DNA of 64,000 bases from Mesorhizobium qingshengii (GCF_900103325.1 NZ_FMXM01000005.1:186001-250000), one strand, 5' to 3'. Counted from the first letter of the stretch, positions 9,858 through 19,820 are shown. Notes: generated from the letters alone by a model not told the origin. Made by a program: numbers and translations.

Positions 9858-12278
9858 TTACTGGATCGTATCGACGGCACTGGTCGACGAGCCGAAGTCG
9901 CCAAGGGTGCGGAACGACAGGTTGAAGCCGATGCTCTGCGTCACCTCCCTGGTGTTCAGGTCGCGCGACTGCGAGTACGTCATCAGATAGGTGAAGCAGG
10001 AATCATTGTACGCGAAGCCGACGCCGTCCTTGACCAGCAGGCTTTCCTGCAGGTCATAGGTTCCGGTCCCGAAGACGCGCCAGTTCTCGGCAAGGTGCGT
10101 GGATGCGCCGAGCGTGACTTCGTGACGGTCGGTTGTGAAACCGTAGAGTGGCTGGGCCTGGATGAAGGCGTATTTGGCGCTCAGCGACACCGGCAGGCCG
10201 GAATAGGCGGCCTTCACTTCGGCGCGGCGAACCTCGAAGGTCTGTTCGTCGAAACGGCCGCTGACCGAGGCCGCGAACCCGTTGGGGCTGTTGACGCCAA
10301 TCAGGCCGACATAGTCGGACTTGGTGGTTTCGAGGCCCGAATAGGCGCCGACATTGACCAGATCCGGCGCCGCGAAGGAGTTCTCGCCGCCAAGCTGATA
10401 GGACTGGCCGAAAATGGCGTTGGTGCCCCAGCCATTGATGTACGAGCCCGAATAGCGCAGGCCGACATTGGCGCGCGAACCGCCTTCAACACGGTCGTAC
10501 CCGGAGAACTTGTCGCGTTCGAACAGGGTGGTCGCGTCGAAGACCATGCTCTGGGCGTCTTCGTTCGGCACGGCAAGACCGCCGACATATTGCTCGTTCG
10601 GGCGCACAAAGACCTGCGCCATCGGCTCGATAACATGGCTGGACCCGCTGGCCATGGAAAACAGCAGTGGCCAACGCATCTCGAGGCCGGCTGTTGCCAT
10701 GTAACGGGCAAACGACGAGCGCATATCGTCCTGCTCGCCCAGATTCGTCGCCATCTGGTTGATGGCGGCGAGCGAAGCCGATGAAGCGTTGAGGTAGTCG
10801 ACGTCGCCCTGCAGTGCCAGCAACGGCGTCACCACCAGCCCGTCATCGGTGACAAATGTGCGCTTCCATTCAGCCTCGGCAGTCAGACGTCCGGACTCGC
10901 CTTCAATACCGCGCACGCGCTGCGTGCCTGAAGCGGGCACGTAAGGGGTGAAATAGGTTTGATCGAGCTCATCGCGGTGGATGACCCGCGCATTGACATT
11001 GAGCGACAGCTGGCCTCCGGCCACCGAGACGTCGGGGATGTACGCATAGTCGAGCGATGGCAGCACCCAGGGCTGCTGACCGCTTCTCGCGGCGGGATTG
11101 TTGTTGAGCGTATCCTCTTGCACCTCGAAGTGCATTGCGCGCACGTCGAAATAATTGCGGCCGTTGAGACCCGTCAGGTAGACCGATGATTGGTGGACCG
11201 CGGCGTTGTACTTGTCGATGTTGTAGGTGTTCGAGAAGTTCTTGTCGGTCTGCAGCAGCACGTCCCAGCCGAAATTCCAGCGCGAATTGATCGCGAACTG
11301 GCCCTGGGTGCCCATCATGCCGCGGAATTTGTTCGGATCGCCCGCCGCGCCCGAATCGACGTTGTGACCGGCGCTGTCGATGAAGGCATCGGGATCCTGC
11401 TGCTGAATCCCGGCGATCTTCAAACTGTACTCGCCATTGTTGAAACGCTGGCGCCATTCGGCCTCGCCGAGGAAGCCCTGCTTGGTATAGCCACTGCCCG
11501 TCACGGTCAGGTCGTATGTCGGCGCAAGTGCGAGATAATAGGGAATCTTGACGCCGACGCCGAGGTCGCTTTTGTAGACGATGCTGGGGATCAGGAAGCC
11601 GCTCTTGCGCTTCACCGTCGGGTCGGCAATCTCGAACGCAGGCAGGTAGGCGAGCGGGAAGCCGAAGAATTCGAAATTCGCGTTCTCGAAGCGAACCGTC
11701 TTCTTCTCGCCGTTCCAGATGATCTTCCTGGCCTTGACACGCCAGGTCGGCGCTTTGTCGGGCTTGTCCTCGCACGGTTCGCAGGCGGTGTAGACGCCAT
11801 TGTGGAACGTCGTCAGCACGCCGCCCATGCGCTCGGCGCTTTCGGCGGCGAAATAGGCCTTGTCGATGGTTTCGACACGCAACGCGTTGACGAAGCCGTC
11901 GGCAAAATCATCGGTGATGTCGATATGCTCGGAATTGATCTTGGTGCCGTCGCTGTTAACAACTTCGACATTGCCGCTCGCGACCATCCGCTTGGTGTTG
12001 CGGTTGTATTCGACCCTCTGGGCGACAAGGCGATTGCCACCGTAGTCGATCTGCACGCCACCTACGGCGGTCACGGTCTGGTTGTCGTTGTTGTAGACCA
12101 GCGTGTCGGCCGCCAGCAGCATCTGCGAGCCGGACGGAACCTTGGTCGCCATGTCGCCAACGTCCTGCGCAAGCGCCGGCAGCGGGACACCGCAGGCAAG
12201 CAGGCACGCCAAGGCGCTGGCCGCATACAGGCGCGCCAAACCGTCCTGCCTGTTGCTGGGCAAAAACGCCTCCCTCAC
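9858..12278 (-). CDS. lptD: LPS-assembly outer-membrane protein LptD
   Basis: LptD is the beta-barrel that inserts lipopolysaccharide into the outer leaflet. The 806-residue protein has a signal peptide ending near LPALAQD. An OstA/LptA-like N-terminal domain covers about residues 50-200 (LLAADTLVYNNDNQTVTAVG), followed by a long barrel domain with alternating aromatic strands. Paired cysteines occur early (YTACEPCED) and one occurs near the C-terminus (NDSCFTYLM), consistent with the disulfide-dependent maturation known for LptD. The C-terminus ends in a strand-like segment. The gene starts at the last base of the lptG stop codon. Confidence 0.95.
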   Translation of the reverse strand: MREAFLPSNRQDGLARLYAASALACLLACGVPLPALAQDVGDMATKVPSGSQMLLAADTLVYNNDNQTVTAVGGVQIDYGGNRLVAQRVEYNRNTKRMVASGNVEVVNSDGTKINSEHIDITDDFADGFVNALRVETIDKAYFAAESAERMGGVLTTFHNGVYTACEPCEDKPDKAPTWRVKARKIIWNGEKKTVRFENANFEFFGFPLAYLPAFEIADPTVKRKSGFLIPSIVYKSDLGVGVKIPYYLALAPTYDLTVTGSGYTKQGFLGEAEWRQRFNNGEYSLKIAGIQQQDPDAFIDSAGHNVDSGAAGDPNKFRGMMGTQGQFAINSRWNFGWDVLLQTDKNFSNTYNIDKYNAAVHQSSVYLTGLNGRNYFDVRAMHFEVQEDTLNNNPAARSGQQPWVLPSLDYAYIPDVSVAGGQLSLNVNARVIHRDELDQTYFTPYVPASGTQRVRGIEGESGRLTAEAEWKRTFVTDDGLVVTPLLALQGDVDYLNASSASLAAINQMATNLGEQDDMRSSFARYMATAGLEMRWPLLFSMASGSSHVIEPMAQVFVRPNEQYVGGLAVPNEDAQSMVFDATTLFERDKFSGYDRVEGGSRANVGLRYSGSYINGWGTNAIFGQSYQLGGENSFAAPDLVNVGAYSGLETTKSDYVGLIGVNSPNGFAASVSGRFDEQTFEVRRAEVKAAYSGLPVSLSAKYAFIQAQPLYGFTTDRHEVTLGASTHLAENWRVFGTGTYDLQESLLVKDGVGFAYNDSCFTYLMTYSQSRDLNTREVTQSIGFNLSFRTLGDFGSSTSAVDTIQ

Positions 12279-13360
12279 TAGCCGTCTTCCTTGTATAGCA
12301 GGAAAGTCACCCCGAAGAACATAGCCACGACGACCGGCACCCAGGCGGCTACGACAGTCGGCACAAACCCCGCCACGCCGAATGCCTTCACCAGCACCGA
12401 AACGACATAAAGCAGAAACCCGGCGATGATGCCACCCAGAATCATCGTTGCTGACTGCCCCATCCTAGCAAATCGCATTGAAACTGTTGCCGCAATCAGC
12501 GTCATGGCGACGAGAAGGAACGGCAACGCCACCAGCGAATCAAACTGCATGGCAAAGGCATTTGCCTTGAGGCCGAAGGAGCGGGCAACCTCGATCTTTC
12601 CGGGCAGGTCATAGAACGGGATGGTTTCGGGGCGCGCCAGCCGTTCCTGCACGAATTCAGGCTTCAGGTTGGTCGGCACGCGGTCGCTTGCCGATGGCTG
12701 GATGGTGCCGTTCCTGAAGGTCTTGACGTCCTGCAGTTCCCAATAGCCGTCACGCAGGAAGGCGCGCGCCGCGTCCTTGCGCTCGACGATGTTGCCTTGC
12801 GGGTCGAGAATGAAAAAGACGGCATCGGCCATCTCCAGTCCCTGGTTGAGGATGGCCCGCGCGCCGATGATGGTGTCTCCGGAATTGGTTTTCTGCCTGA
12901 TCCACGGTGCGGCATCGGCCGAAACCGTGTTCGATTTGCCGGAGCGCAGCTGGGTCTCGATCTGCTCGGACCATGAAAAGGCGTGCGCGGCGAGCGGATT
13001 GATGATGCCGACCGACAGCACGCCGAACAGCAACGCTCCGATGCAGCATGGCAACAGGAATTGCCAGGCGGAAACGCCGGCGGAACGCGCGATGACCAGC
13101 TCATACCGTCGGTTGAGCGACACCAGCGTCGCCATCGCCGAGAAGAGACCGACGAACGGCACCGTCTGCAGCATGATCATCGGCATCCGGAGCGCTGAAA
13201 TGGCCACTGCGGTCCCATAGGTGAAGCCGGGCAGGCCAGTCGTGCGGCCGGAAAGCTCGGTGAAATCGATCAGGAACACCAGCGCCAGCAGACCGATGAA
13301 GAACCAGATGGTGATCGTCACATAGCGGAAGAAGAAATAGCGGCCCAGTGTCCAGCCCAT
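12278..13360 (-). CDS. lptG: LPS export ABC transporter permease LptG
   Basis: LptG is one of the two inner-membrane subunits that extract LPS for the Lpt bridge. This 360-residue YjgP/YjgQ-family protein has a TM segment near residues 12-32, two more around 60-125, a beta-jellyroll-like periplasmic region at about 130-255, and three C-terminal TM segments ending at 357. It begins [13 protein letters not shown] and overlaps the lptF stop by 1 base, so it is translationally coupled to lptF. The order F-G-D within one operon assigns the name. Confidence 0.93.
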   Translation of the reverse strand: MGWTLGRYFFFRYVTITIWFFIGLLALVFLIDFTELSGRTTGLPGFTYGTAVAISALRMPMIMLQTVPFVGLFSAMATLVSLNRRYELVIARSAGVSAWQFLLPCCIGALLFGVLSVGIINPLAAHAFSWSEQIETQLRSGKSNTVSADAAPWIRQKTNSGDTIIGARAILNQGLEMADAVFFILDPQGNIVERKDAARAFLRDGYWELQDVKTFRNGTIQPSASDRVPTNLKPEFVQERLARPETIPFYDLPGKIEVARSFGLKANAFAMQFDSLVALPFLLVAMTLIAATVSMRFARMGQSATMILGGIIAGFLLYVVSVLVKAFGVAGFVPTVVAAWVPVVVAMFFGVTFLLYKEDG

Positions 13361-14562
13361 CAGCTGACCCCTTGCCCTGAAGTGCCACGCCCGGACAAAC
13401 GCAGTTTGATGGCATTCCAGCCATCACCGACGCGGGTGGCGAAGTTTGTCATCCAGTCCGCCCAGGCCACCGGCAGTTCCATGGTCCGGTTCGAGACGAT
13501 GAACCAGATCGCCACCGCGGACGCCATGATGGGCACGCCATAGACCATATAGGCGTATTGCGGGATTTCATCGGCCTTGCTGGCGGCAAAGAAGCCCAGC
13601 CAGCGCACGAACAGCGAAATCGCGATGGCCGTGATCAGCGGATTGACGCGCGCCTCGCGATGCGAGCGGGCGTCTCCGGCGACCGCGAGCGCGATGAGCG
13701 CGAAGACCATGGAATAGGTCCATTCCGAAAACCGCTGGTTGATCTCGGCTCGGTACTCGTTGGGGCGTTGCTGAAAATTCTTGTCGTTGGCGCTCGGGTT
13801 GAGCAGGTACTGGGTCGTCTGGTCCTTCGGCAGGAGCGTCACCGCCGAAGCCGCCGCCATAAAGGCCGACATGTCGAAGGCATAGGAGGTGAACCGGATG
13901 ACCGAAAGGTCCCCGGTCAGCGTTTTGCGGTGGATGACGCCATCATTCATCATCAACACTTTTTCGCCGCCGCGCTCGACGATGCTGCCGGTCTTGGCGT
14001 AGTAGACGAGGTTGACCCCTTCCTCACGCGAATCCGCGACGAAGATACCGCCCAGACGATTGTCGGGAAGCCGTTCGCCGATCTGCAGGAACAGTCCGTC
14101 CTCGATCTTGCGGAAGGTGCCTTCCTGTATGATCAGCGACAACAGATCCGCGCGTGATGACGCCACCAGGGCCCGGTTTTTCTGACGCGCGTAGGGGTCG
14201 ATGCCGTTGTCGACGGCAAAGGAAAAGACGCTGGCTGCGAGCGCCAGCAGCATGATCGGCCGCACGATCGTCCAGCGCGAGGCACCTGAAGCGTTGACGA
14301 CGGCGAGCTCCGAATCCGAATTCATGGCACTGAGTGTCTGTGCGACCGCCACCACCAGTGCAAAAGGCACGACGATCGGGATGATCGACGGAAGAATGAG
14401 GGCGGCGACCTCGAAGAAGGTCAGCGCCGACTGGCCGCTGTCGGTGACCAGGTCGATCTTTGCCAGCACCTGTGTCGTCCACACGATGGCCAGCGTCCAC
14501 ACAAGCGCTGCCATAAAGACCACGAAAGCGCGGCGCATGATGTAGCGTTCAATGACCTTCAT
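13360..14562 (-). CDS. lptF: LPS export ABC transporter permease LptF
   Basis: LptF pairs with LptG in the LptB2FG complex. The 400-residue protein begins [16 protein letters not shown], the family start, followed by TM segments near 10-32, 55-80 and 100-120. A periplasmic domain of about 150 residues follows, then three more TM segments between about 285 and 365. The C-terminal 40 residues are hydrophilic, a modest extension over E. coli LptF. It is the first gene of the minus-strand operon lptF-lptG-lptD-surA-pdxA-rsmA. Confidence 0.93.
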   Translation of the reverse strand: MKVIERYIMRRAFVVFMAALVWTLAIVWTTQVLAKIDLVTDSGQSALTFFEVAALILPSIIPIVVPFALVVAVAQTLSAMNSDSELAVVNASGASRWTIVRPIMLLALAASVFSFAVDNGIDPYARQKNRALVASSRADLLSLIIQEGTFRKIEDGLFLQIGERLPDNRLGGIFVADSREEGVNLVYYAKTGSIVERGGEKVLMMNDGVIHRKTLTGDLSVIRFTSYAFDMSAFMAAASAVTLLPKDQTTQYLLNPSANDKNFQQRPNEYRAEINQRFSEWTYSMVFALIALAVAGDARSHREARVNPLITAIAISLFVRWLGFFAASKADEIPQYAYMVYGVPIMASAVAIWFIVSNRTMELPVAWADWMTNFATRVGDGWNAIKLRLSGRGTSGQGVS

Positions 14563-14928
14563 GAAGGCTTTTCTCGATTTTTTCGAACGGCATCATGCCA
14601 CCGCACAAGGGTAGCTGTCCGGCGGCGCCTGCACAACTGGCTCCATCAGATGGTCGATCCGGTTCCTGTCCCAGATCACGCCCCCGGTAGACCGGAGTGT
14701 CGGCGGGAATGGATAAGAAAGGGAGAACATCGATGGTTAACAACAAGTTGCGGCAAGATGCGGGGCCGTACCGCGACGAATCGCCATCGATTCCGTTGGT
14801 CATATGGGGTGCGAATTTGGCAAAGTCTTGCCAAATGCCGGAAAACGACCAAATGTCGCGCATCGCTCCACACCACTTCCCTCAAGCCAAGCCTTCCCGG
14901 CAAGCTACGCATTCCCCGAAAGCAGGAC
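14563..14928. other. Divergent intergenic region between lptF and pepA
   Basis: This 366-base region separates divergent lptF and pepA and should contain both promoters. The clearest element is an inverted repeat at 14815-14836, listed separately. Short frames starting at ATGs inside (14650, 14697) lack family content and have unlike codon use, so I call no gene here. Confidence 0.5.
14815..14836. promoter_or_regulatory. Perfect 9-bp inverted repeat upstream of pepA, candidate operator
   Basis: Arms ATTTGGCAA and TTGCCAAAT are perfectly complementary around a 4-base spacer AGTC. The site lies about 93 bases before the pepA start. The GG-to-GC spacing is one base too short for a sigma-54 promoter, so a dimeric repressor site is more plausible. 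No cognate regulator is adjacent. Confidence 0.35.
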
Positions 14929-16428
14929 ATGATGAATCAAAGACCGACGATTGCCTTCGCCAGATTTTCCGCACCCAGGAAGGGCAGCGTCTTCGTGCTG
15001 TCGGCGGATGAGGGCGGATTGAGCGACGCCGCCAAGGCTTGCGATCCCGGCAAGACGCTGGAGCGGGCCTTTCCGGTGGCGGAGTTCACGGGCAAGTTCG
15101 CCGGCGTGGTGGAAGTTCTGGCACCCGAAGCAACCTCGATCGACAGGCTTGTCGCCATCGGCGCCGGCAAGGTGTCGGGGCTCGACGACTATGCCTGGCT
15201 GAAGCTCGGCGGCACCATCGCCGCGTCGCTGCGCAAGGCGACGGATGTGGCCGTGGTGCTCGATCTGGTTGGCGCCTCGCCGAGCGGCAAGGATGCGGCA
15301 AGCCTTGCCGCCGGCATTCTTCTGCGCAGCTATGCCTTCGATAAGTACAAGACTAGGAAGGACAAGGACGAGGGCAAGGCGGAGGCGAAGAAGCCGGCCA
15401 AGATAACCATCCAAACCGCCGATCCGACCGCTGCGAAAAAGGCCTTCACCGATGCGGAGGCAGTGATCGACGGCGTGCTTCTGGCGCGCGACCTCGTCAA
15501 TGAGCCGGCAAACGTGCTGGGGCCGGTTGAGTTCGCCGCCCGCGCCAAGGAACTCGAGGCGCTCGGCGTCAAGGTCGAAATCCTCGCCGAGAAGGAGATG
15601 AAGAAGCTCGGCATGGGCTCGCTGCTCGGCGTCGCGCAAGGCTCGCCGCGCGGCGCCCGCATTGCGGTCATGCAGTGGAACGGCGGCAAGCCGAAGGACA
15701 GCCCGGTCGCTTTCGTCGGCAAGGGCGTCACATTCGACACCGGTGGCAATTCGATGAAGCCGGCCTCGGGCATGGAAGACATGAAGGGCGACATGGGCGG
15801 TGCCGCAGCCGTCACCGGCCTGATGCATGCGTTGGCTGCTCGCAAGGCGAAGGCCAATGTCGTCGGCATCATCGGCCTGGTCGAAAACGCTGTCGACGGT
15901 CATGCCCAGCGCCCCGGCGATATCGTCACGTCGATGTCGGGCCAGACTATCGAGGTGCTCAACACCGACGCGGAAGGCCGCCTCGTTCTGGCCGATGCGC
16001 TGTGGTACTGCAACGACCGTTTCCAGCCGAAATTCATGGTCAATCTGGCGACGCTGACCGGCGCCATCATGGTGGCGCTCGGCCAGCACTATGCCGGCCT
16101 GTTTTCCAACAATGACGACCTTGCAGAAAAGCTGACGGCGGCGGGGCAGGCAACGCAGGAGCGGTTGTGGCGCATGCCGCTCGGCTCCGAATATGACAAG
16201 CTGATCGATTCCAAGAACGCCGACATGAAGAACATTGGCGGTCGCTATGGCGGCGCCATCATCGCGGCGCAATTCCTGCAGCGCTTCGTCAAGGATACGC
16301 CATGGGCGCATCTCGACATAGCCGGCACGGCGATGGGGTCGCCGTCGAACGAGATCAACCAGTCCTGGGGCTCGGGATTCGGCGTCAGGCTGCTCGACCG
16401 GCTGGTGCGTGACAATTATGAACAGTGA
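14929..16428 (+). CDS. pepA: Leucyl aminopeptidase PepA (M17 family)
   Basis: Cytosolic dizinc aminopeptidase that removes N-terminal residues from peptides. The protein starts at two adjacent ATGs (14929, 14932), giving about 498 residues, the normal length; the upstream open frame to 14650 has non-coding character. The N-terminal macrodomain-like half ends near residue 165. The catalytic half contains [11 protein letters not shown], the D-x-K-D-M-G-G metal ligand region ([10 protein letters not shown]) and the M17 signature NTDAEGRL. The C-terminal [11 protein letters not shown] is also conserved. holC follows after 27 bases, as in other proteobacteria. Confidence 0.95.
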   Translation: MMNQRPTIAFARFSAPRKGSVFVLSADEGGLSDAAKACDPGKTLERAFPVAEFTGKFAGVVEVLAPEATSIDRLVAIGAGKVSGLDDYAWLKLGGTIAASLRKATDVAVVLDLVGASPSGKDAASLAAGILLRSYAFDKYKTRKDKDEGKAEAKKPAKITIQTADPTAAKKAFTDAEAVIDGVLLARDLVNEPANVLGPVEFAARAKELEALGVKVEILAEKEMKKLGMGSLLGVAQGSPRGARIAVMQWNGGKPKDSPVAFVGKGVTFDTGGNSMKPASGMEDMKGDMGGAAAVTGLMHALAARKAKANVVGIIGLVENAVDGHAQRPGDIVTSMSGQTIEVLNTDAEGRLVLADALWYCNDRFQPKFMVNLATLTGAIMVALGQHYAGLFSNNDDLAEKLTAAGQATQERLWRMPLGSEYDKLIDSKNADMKNIGGRYGGAIIAAQFLQRFVKDTPWAHLDIAGTAMGSPSNEINQSWGSGFGVRLLDRLVRDNYEQ

Positions 16429-16455
16429 GCGGGGTCAACCGGTATAGACTGAAGC

Positions 16456-16905
16456 ATGGCCGACGTCCTCTTCTACCATCTGACCGAATCAACGCTGGAA
16501 GATGCGCTGCCCGGCCTGCTGGAGCGCAGCATCGACCGTGGTTGGCGTGTCGTGGTGCAGGCCGGCACCGAGGAGCGCCGCGACGCGCTCGACCAGCATC
16601 TGTGGACCTTCCGCGACGATTCGTTCCTCGCCCATGCGACCGATCGTGAGGCTTATCCCGATGAACAACCGATCCTGTTGACGACCGGAGACGGCAACCC
16701 GAACGAGGCAAAGATAAGGTTTCTGGTCGACGGCGCCATGCCGCCCGAGCTTGGCGGCTATGAGCGCGCCGTGTTCCTGTTCGACGGCCACGATGCCGCC
16801 CAGGTCGAAGCAGCCCGGGGGCACTGGAAGACGATGAAGGACGCTGGCCATGCGGTGACTTACTGGCAGCAGACGCCGGATCGCCGCTGGGAGCGCAAGG
16901 CGTAG
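16456..16905 (+). CDS. holC: DNA polymerase III chi subunit HolC
   Basis: Chi links the clamp loader to single-stranded DNA-binding protein during replication. The 149-residue protein has the family start MADVLFYHLT, the RGWRVVVQAGTEERRDALDQHLWTF-like region at about 25-50, and FLFDGHD at about 110. Length and the pepA-holC gene order are typical. The C-terminus YWQQTPDRRWERKA ends in a basic tail. Confidence 0.92.
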   Translation: MADVLFYHLTESTLEDALPGLLERSIDRGWRVVVQAGTEERRDALDQHLWTFRDDSFLAHATDREAYPDEQPILLTTGDGNPNEAKIRFLVDGAMPPELGGYERAVFLFDGHDAAQVEAARGHWKTMKDAGHAVTYWQQTPDRRWERKA

Positions 16906-17070
16906 GCAGCGGCACTTCTTGACGTCACGGGATTCGACAAGACATTCGGGCGGTCTCGACATACTGCTGGACAAGATGGAGTCCGCGCGTTGCTGGACGA
17001 AATGGAACTGCGCAACGGACCAATACAGGCTGGTTGTCCGGCACGGTGCGATTACAAGGTGACTTTCTGA

Positions 17071-17685
17071 ATGCGCTTTCTGTTTCTCCTGATCCTGCTC
17101 GCCGGCACCGGCATCGGTGTCATCTATCCCTGGGCGATGACCAATTTCTCCGGTCATGAGATCGGCACTTGGCGGGTCTACGAGCAAGGCCGGTTCAAGC
17201 CGCTGACGGTGCCGCTCTCCGGCCGCGACGCGCCGGTGCGGGTGTTGGTCGACCTGACCGCCAGGGCCGAGCGCATCGTTTCGCAGCAGCGCACGGTGCT
17301 GACGCTGACCGCCGCCACCAATGGCCGGACGGTGCTCGCCTCGACGCTGCAGTTCAACCATTCCGACAATCCGCGCCAGGCCAGCCCACAACTGCCCGAC
17401 AAGATTTTTCGCGATGAGGCCGGCCTGATACCGGCGGTCAGCCCCGGTCCCTACACTTTCACCGTCGGCCCGGGCGACGCCGAAGACATCCCGATGCGGG
17501 CGGTCGACCTCATCCTGCGCTCCGGTTTCGGCGAGATCGACGGTCGCGCGCGGCCAGTCGGCTATTCGCTGATGGCCGTCGGTCTGATTGGGTTGGTGCT
17601 GGCCATGCGTTTTGGTGGCCGCGGCGGCCGGCCGGAAAACCCGAACTCGCAGCCGCCGACGCGCTGGGGCAGGGGTTCCGCTTGA
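17071..17685 (+). CDS. Conserved hypothetical protein with N- and C-terminal membrane segments
   Basis: The 204-residue protein has a hydrophobic N-terminus (MRFLFLLILLAGTGIGVIYPWA) that may be a signal anchor or signal peptide, and a second TM segment at about 166-183 (VGYSLMAVGLIGLVLAMRFGG). Between them is a domain of about 140 residues, probably periplasmic and beta-rich, with no motif I recognise. The C-terminal 25 residues are Arg/Gly/Pro-rich. Its stop overlaps the TTG start of rlmJ, so the two are probably translated together. No function can be assigned. Confidence 0.75.
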   Translation: MRFLFLLILLAGTGIGVIYPWAMTNFSGHEIGTWRVYEQGRFKPLTVPLSGRDAPVRVLVDLTARAERIVSQQRTVLTLTAATNGRTVLASTLQFNHSDNPRQASPQLPDKIFRDEAGLIPAVSPGPYTFTVGPGDAEDIPMRAVDLILRSGFGEIDGRARPVGYSLMAVGLIGLVLAMRFGGRGGRPENPNSQPPTRWGRGSA

Positions 17686-18530
17686 ACTACCGCCACGCCT
17701 ACCACGCCGGAAATTTTGCTGACGTCGTCAAGCATGTCGTGCTGACACGGTTGCTTGAATATCTCAAACAGAAGGACAAGGCGTTTCGCGTCATCGACAC
17801 CCATGCCGGCATCGGCCGCTACGATCTGTCGTCGGTCGAAGCGCAGAAGACCGGAGAGTGGCAAGGCGGCATCGGTCGGCTGATCGATGCTTCGTTCGAC
17901 GCGTCGGCGGCGGCGCTGCTCGCGCCCTATCTCGAGGCAGTTCGGTCGCTCAACCCTGATGGCGGCGTGAAGAGATATCCGGGCTCGCCGCTGATCGCGC
18001 GGCACCTCATGCGCAAGCAGGACCGGCTGTCAGCGATCGAGCTGCATCCCAAGGATGCCGCGAGGCTGAAGGCCGAATTCGGCGGCGATTTCCAGACGAG
18101 GGTGATGGAACTCGACGGCTGGCTGGCGCTCGGGGCGCATCTGCCGCCGAAGGAAAAGCGCGGTCTGGTGCTCATCGATCCGCCATTCGAGGAAGCGGGC
18201 GAATTCGACCGCCTCGTCGATGGGCTCGAAAGGGCGCACAAGCGGTGGCCCGGCGGCATCTATGCGCTGTGGTATCCGATCAAGGACCGCAGGGCGATCA
18301 TCGCCTTCAGAAAGGCGCTGAGGCAGTCCGGTATCCCCAAGCTGCTCGACATAGAATTCGAGATCAGGCCGCCTTCGACCGAACCAAGCCTCGACGGCAG
18401 CGGCATGGTGGTGGTCAACCCGCCATTCACGCTGGAAGGCGAACTGCGAACCGTGCTGCCGGCGCTGCACAGATTGCTTGCCGTGGAAAAGCCGGCGCAT
18501 TGGTCTCTCGACTGGCTGGCCGGCGAGTAG
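17682..18530 (+). CDS. rlmJ: 23S rRNA (adenine-2030-N6) methyltransferase RlmJ
   Basis: RlmJ methylates A2030 of 23S rRNA. The 282-residue protein starts MNYRHAYHAGNFADVVKH, the conserved N-terminus of the YhiR/RlmJ family, which fixes the unusual TTG start at 17682. The catalytic LIDPPFEE motif (DPPF/Y type N6-adenine methyltransferase) is at about 165-172, and VVNPPFTLEGEL is near 245. The start codon overlaps the preceding stop. A hairpin about 50 bases downstream may be its terminator. Confidence 0.94.
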   Translation: MNYRHAYHAGNFADVVKHVVLTRLLEYLKQKDKAFRVIDTHAGIGRYDLSSVEAQKTGEWQGGIGRLIDASFDASAAALLAPYLEAVRSLNPDGGVKRYPGSPLIARHLMRKQDRLSAIELHPKDAARLKAEFGGDFQTRVMELDGWLALGAHLPPKEKRGLVLIDPPFEEAGEFDRLVDGLERAHKRWPGGIYALWYPIKDRRAIIAFRKALRQSGIPKLLDIEFEIRPPSTEPSLDGSGMVVVNPPFTLEGELRTVLPALHRLLAVEKPAHWSLDWLAGE

Positions 18531-18579
18531 GGTCGCGGCGGCATCATCGAAGCGAGGCAATGAAACGCCAGTAGGCGCG

Positions 18580-18622
18580 AAAAAGCCCGCGTTCCGGAGG
18601 GGGCGGGAAGGCGGGCTCTTTT
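18580..18622 (+). terminator. Candidate rho-independent terminator after rlmJ
   Basis: Arms AGCCCGC and GCGGGCT are separated by a 20-base, GC-rich loop and followed by CTTTT. An A-run precedes the left arm, so it could act in either direction. The long loop makes it less certain. Confidence 0.45.
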
Positions 18623-18803
18623 ACGGCCCAGGGGCTTGCGCTCTCTTGGGTCCGGCTACCAACGTGCGGGAGCCATTTCGGTTCCACGCAAGGCCCCGCT
18701 TGGCCAAGAGCAGTTTCCGGCTGGGAAACCATCGTCGATGCAACCGCTTGACCGCCGCCAAGCGAATCCGCACAGTGCGCGCAACCGACCTTGAGAGGCT
18801 GCC

Positions 18804-19256
18804 ATGACTCGCTTCGCCAAATCCGCCCTTGCTGCCCTGATTTCGCTCTGCACTCCGCTTGCCGCGCCTCTCGGCGTCACCCAGTCCGTGCAGGCGGCCG
18901 ACCTTGGCGTCTATTCCGATGACGATGGCGGCATCTGCGGCCAGACCTGGGTGCTCAACAAGATCACCAGCCGCTTCTCTTACCAGGTGCATCACGTGCC
19001 GCACCTGCCGGACGTGCAGATCACCGATTTTCACCGCATCCATCAACACCGCTATCTACCGGCCAGCGAGACCTGGCCGATCGGCCGCCGCTATTGCGGC
19101 GCCACCGTCAGCCTCTCCGACGGCCGCGACCGCGCCATCTGGTACCTGATCGAGGAAGGGCAGGGCTTTGCCTCGATCGGCGACAATGTCGAATTCTGCG
19201 TCTCGGGCTTCGACCGCTGGATGGTCTACAACGGCCGCTGCCGCGTCCTGCGCTGA
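18804..19256 (+). CDS. Exported hypothetical protein with four cysteines
   Basis: The 150-residue product has a clear signal peptide (basic start, hydrophobic ALAALISLCTPLAAPLG, cleavage near VQAAD). The mature part of about 115 residues is rich in aromatic residues and histidines and has four cysteines (in GGICGQ, RRYCGA, VEFCVS and NGRCRV), consistent with two periplasmic disulfides. I do not recognise a named domain. The ATG at 18804 lies 8 bases after GAGAGG. It is flanked by a terminator upstream and a convergent gene downstream, so it is probably monocistronic. Confidence 0.75.
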   Translation: MTRFAKSALAALISLCTPLAAPLGVTQSVQAADLGVYSDDDGGICGQTWVLNKITSRFSYQVHHVPHLPDVQITDFHRIHQHRYLPASETWPIGRRYCGATVSLSDGRDRAIWYLIEEGQGFASIGDNVEFCVSGFDRWMVYNGRCRVLR

Positions 19257-19374
19257 GCGCGGTTTTCCCTTCTCGATCCCTTTTCACCGGGTCAACCGTG
19301 CTGCGGGCGGTGTGATGATCGGCGCCGGCGTTGCCGTGGTCGTCACGCGCTGAGAGGTATGGCTGGTCACCGCT

Positions 19375-19689
19375 CTATTTTCCGCGCGGCGCGGCCTCGG
19401 CCTGATCGAGAATCTTGCGCAGAAAGGCAACGTGACCGCGGAACGCGCGCCGTCCGGCCGTCGTCGCCTTGACGCGCGTCTGCGGCCGGCGCCCGACGAA
19501 CAGCTTTTCGACGTCGACATAGCCAACCCTTGCGAGCATATCGATATGTGCGCCGAGATTGCCGTCGGTGACGTTCACGATAGCCTTCAGCCGGGTGAAC
19601 TCCAGTGCCTCGCGTCTTTCCAGCGTGTTCAGGGCGGCCATGATCCTGAGCCGCGTGCTCTGGTGGATGATTTCGTCGGCGCCCATCAT
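19375..19689 (-). CDS. Winged-helix DNA-binding transcriptional regulator (MarR-like, PF13601 type)
   Basis: This 104-residue protein consists almost only of a winged helix-turn-helix domain: STRLRIMAALNTLERREALEFTRLKAIVNVTDGNLGAHIDMLARVGYVD-like content spans residues about 10-60, and the wing is KLFVGRRPQTRVKATTAGR. Such single-domain regulators resemble PF13601/ArsR-type proteins that sense physiological signals or control neighbouring membrane genes. The start is ATGATG at 19689/19686. The first ATG overlaps the stop of a 37-residue upstream ORF. Low-complexity sequence further upstream is not part of the protein. Confidence 0.8.
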   Translation of the reverse strand: MMGADEIIHQSTRLRIMAALNTLERREALEFTRLKAIVNVTDGNLGAHIDMLARVGYVDVEKLFVGRRPQTRVKATTAGRRAFRGHVAFLRKILDQAEAAPRGK

Positions 19690-19799
19690 TTGGCTCCGGC
19701 GCGGCGCGGCCGGATACCCTCGCCTACGCGGCCGCATCCATGGGGCATCGCCTCGGCGATCTCGGGCAGCGACAACGCTTGCTCTTGTGCGATCGACAT
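19686..19799 (-). CDS. 37-residue ORF translationally coupled to the winged-helix regulator
   Basis: An ATG at 19799 preceded by AGGAG at good spacing opens a 38-codon frame. It encodes MSIAQEQALSLPEIAEAM, then a basic tail ending RRAGAK. Its TGA overlaps the ATG of the regulator (AAATGATGG). The good ribosome site and 4-base overlap suggest real translation, either as a leader for coupling or as the remnant of a longer gene. It is too short for family assignment. Confidence 0.5.
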   Translation of the reverse strand: MSIAQEQALSLPEIAEAMPHGCGRVGEGIRPRRAGAK

Positions 19800-19820
19800 C
19801 GAAGCACTCCTGCATTTTGT

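Noticed and set aside
14817..14831. Possible sigma-54 promoter (TTGGCA...TTGC) upstream of pepA
   Set aside because: The spacing between GG and GC is 9 instead of 10 bases, and the site is fully explained as a palindrome.
14650..14928. N-terminal extension of leucyl aminopeptidase by about 93 residues
   Set aside because: The extension has Arg/Cys/Trp-rich non-coding composition. The family start is [12 protein letters not shown].
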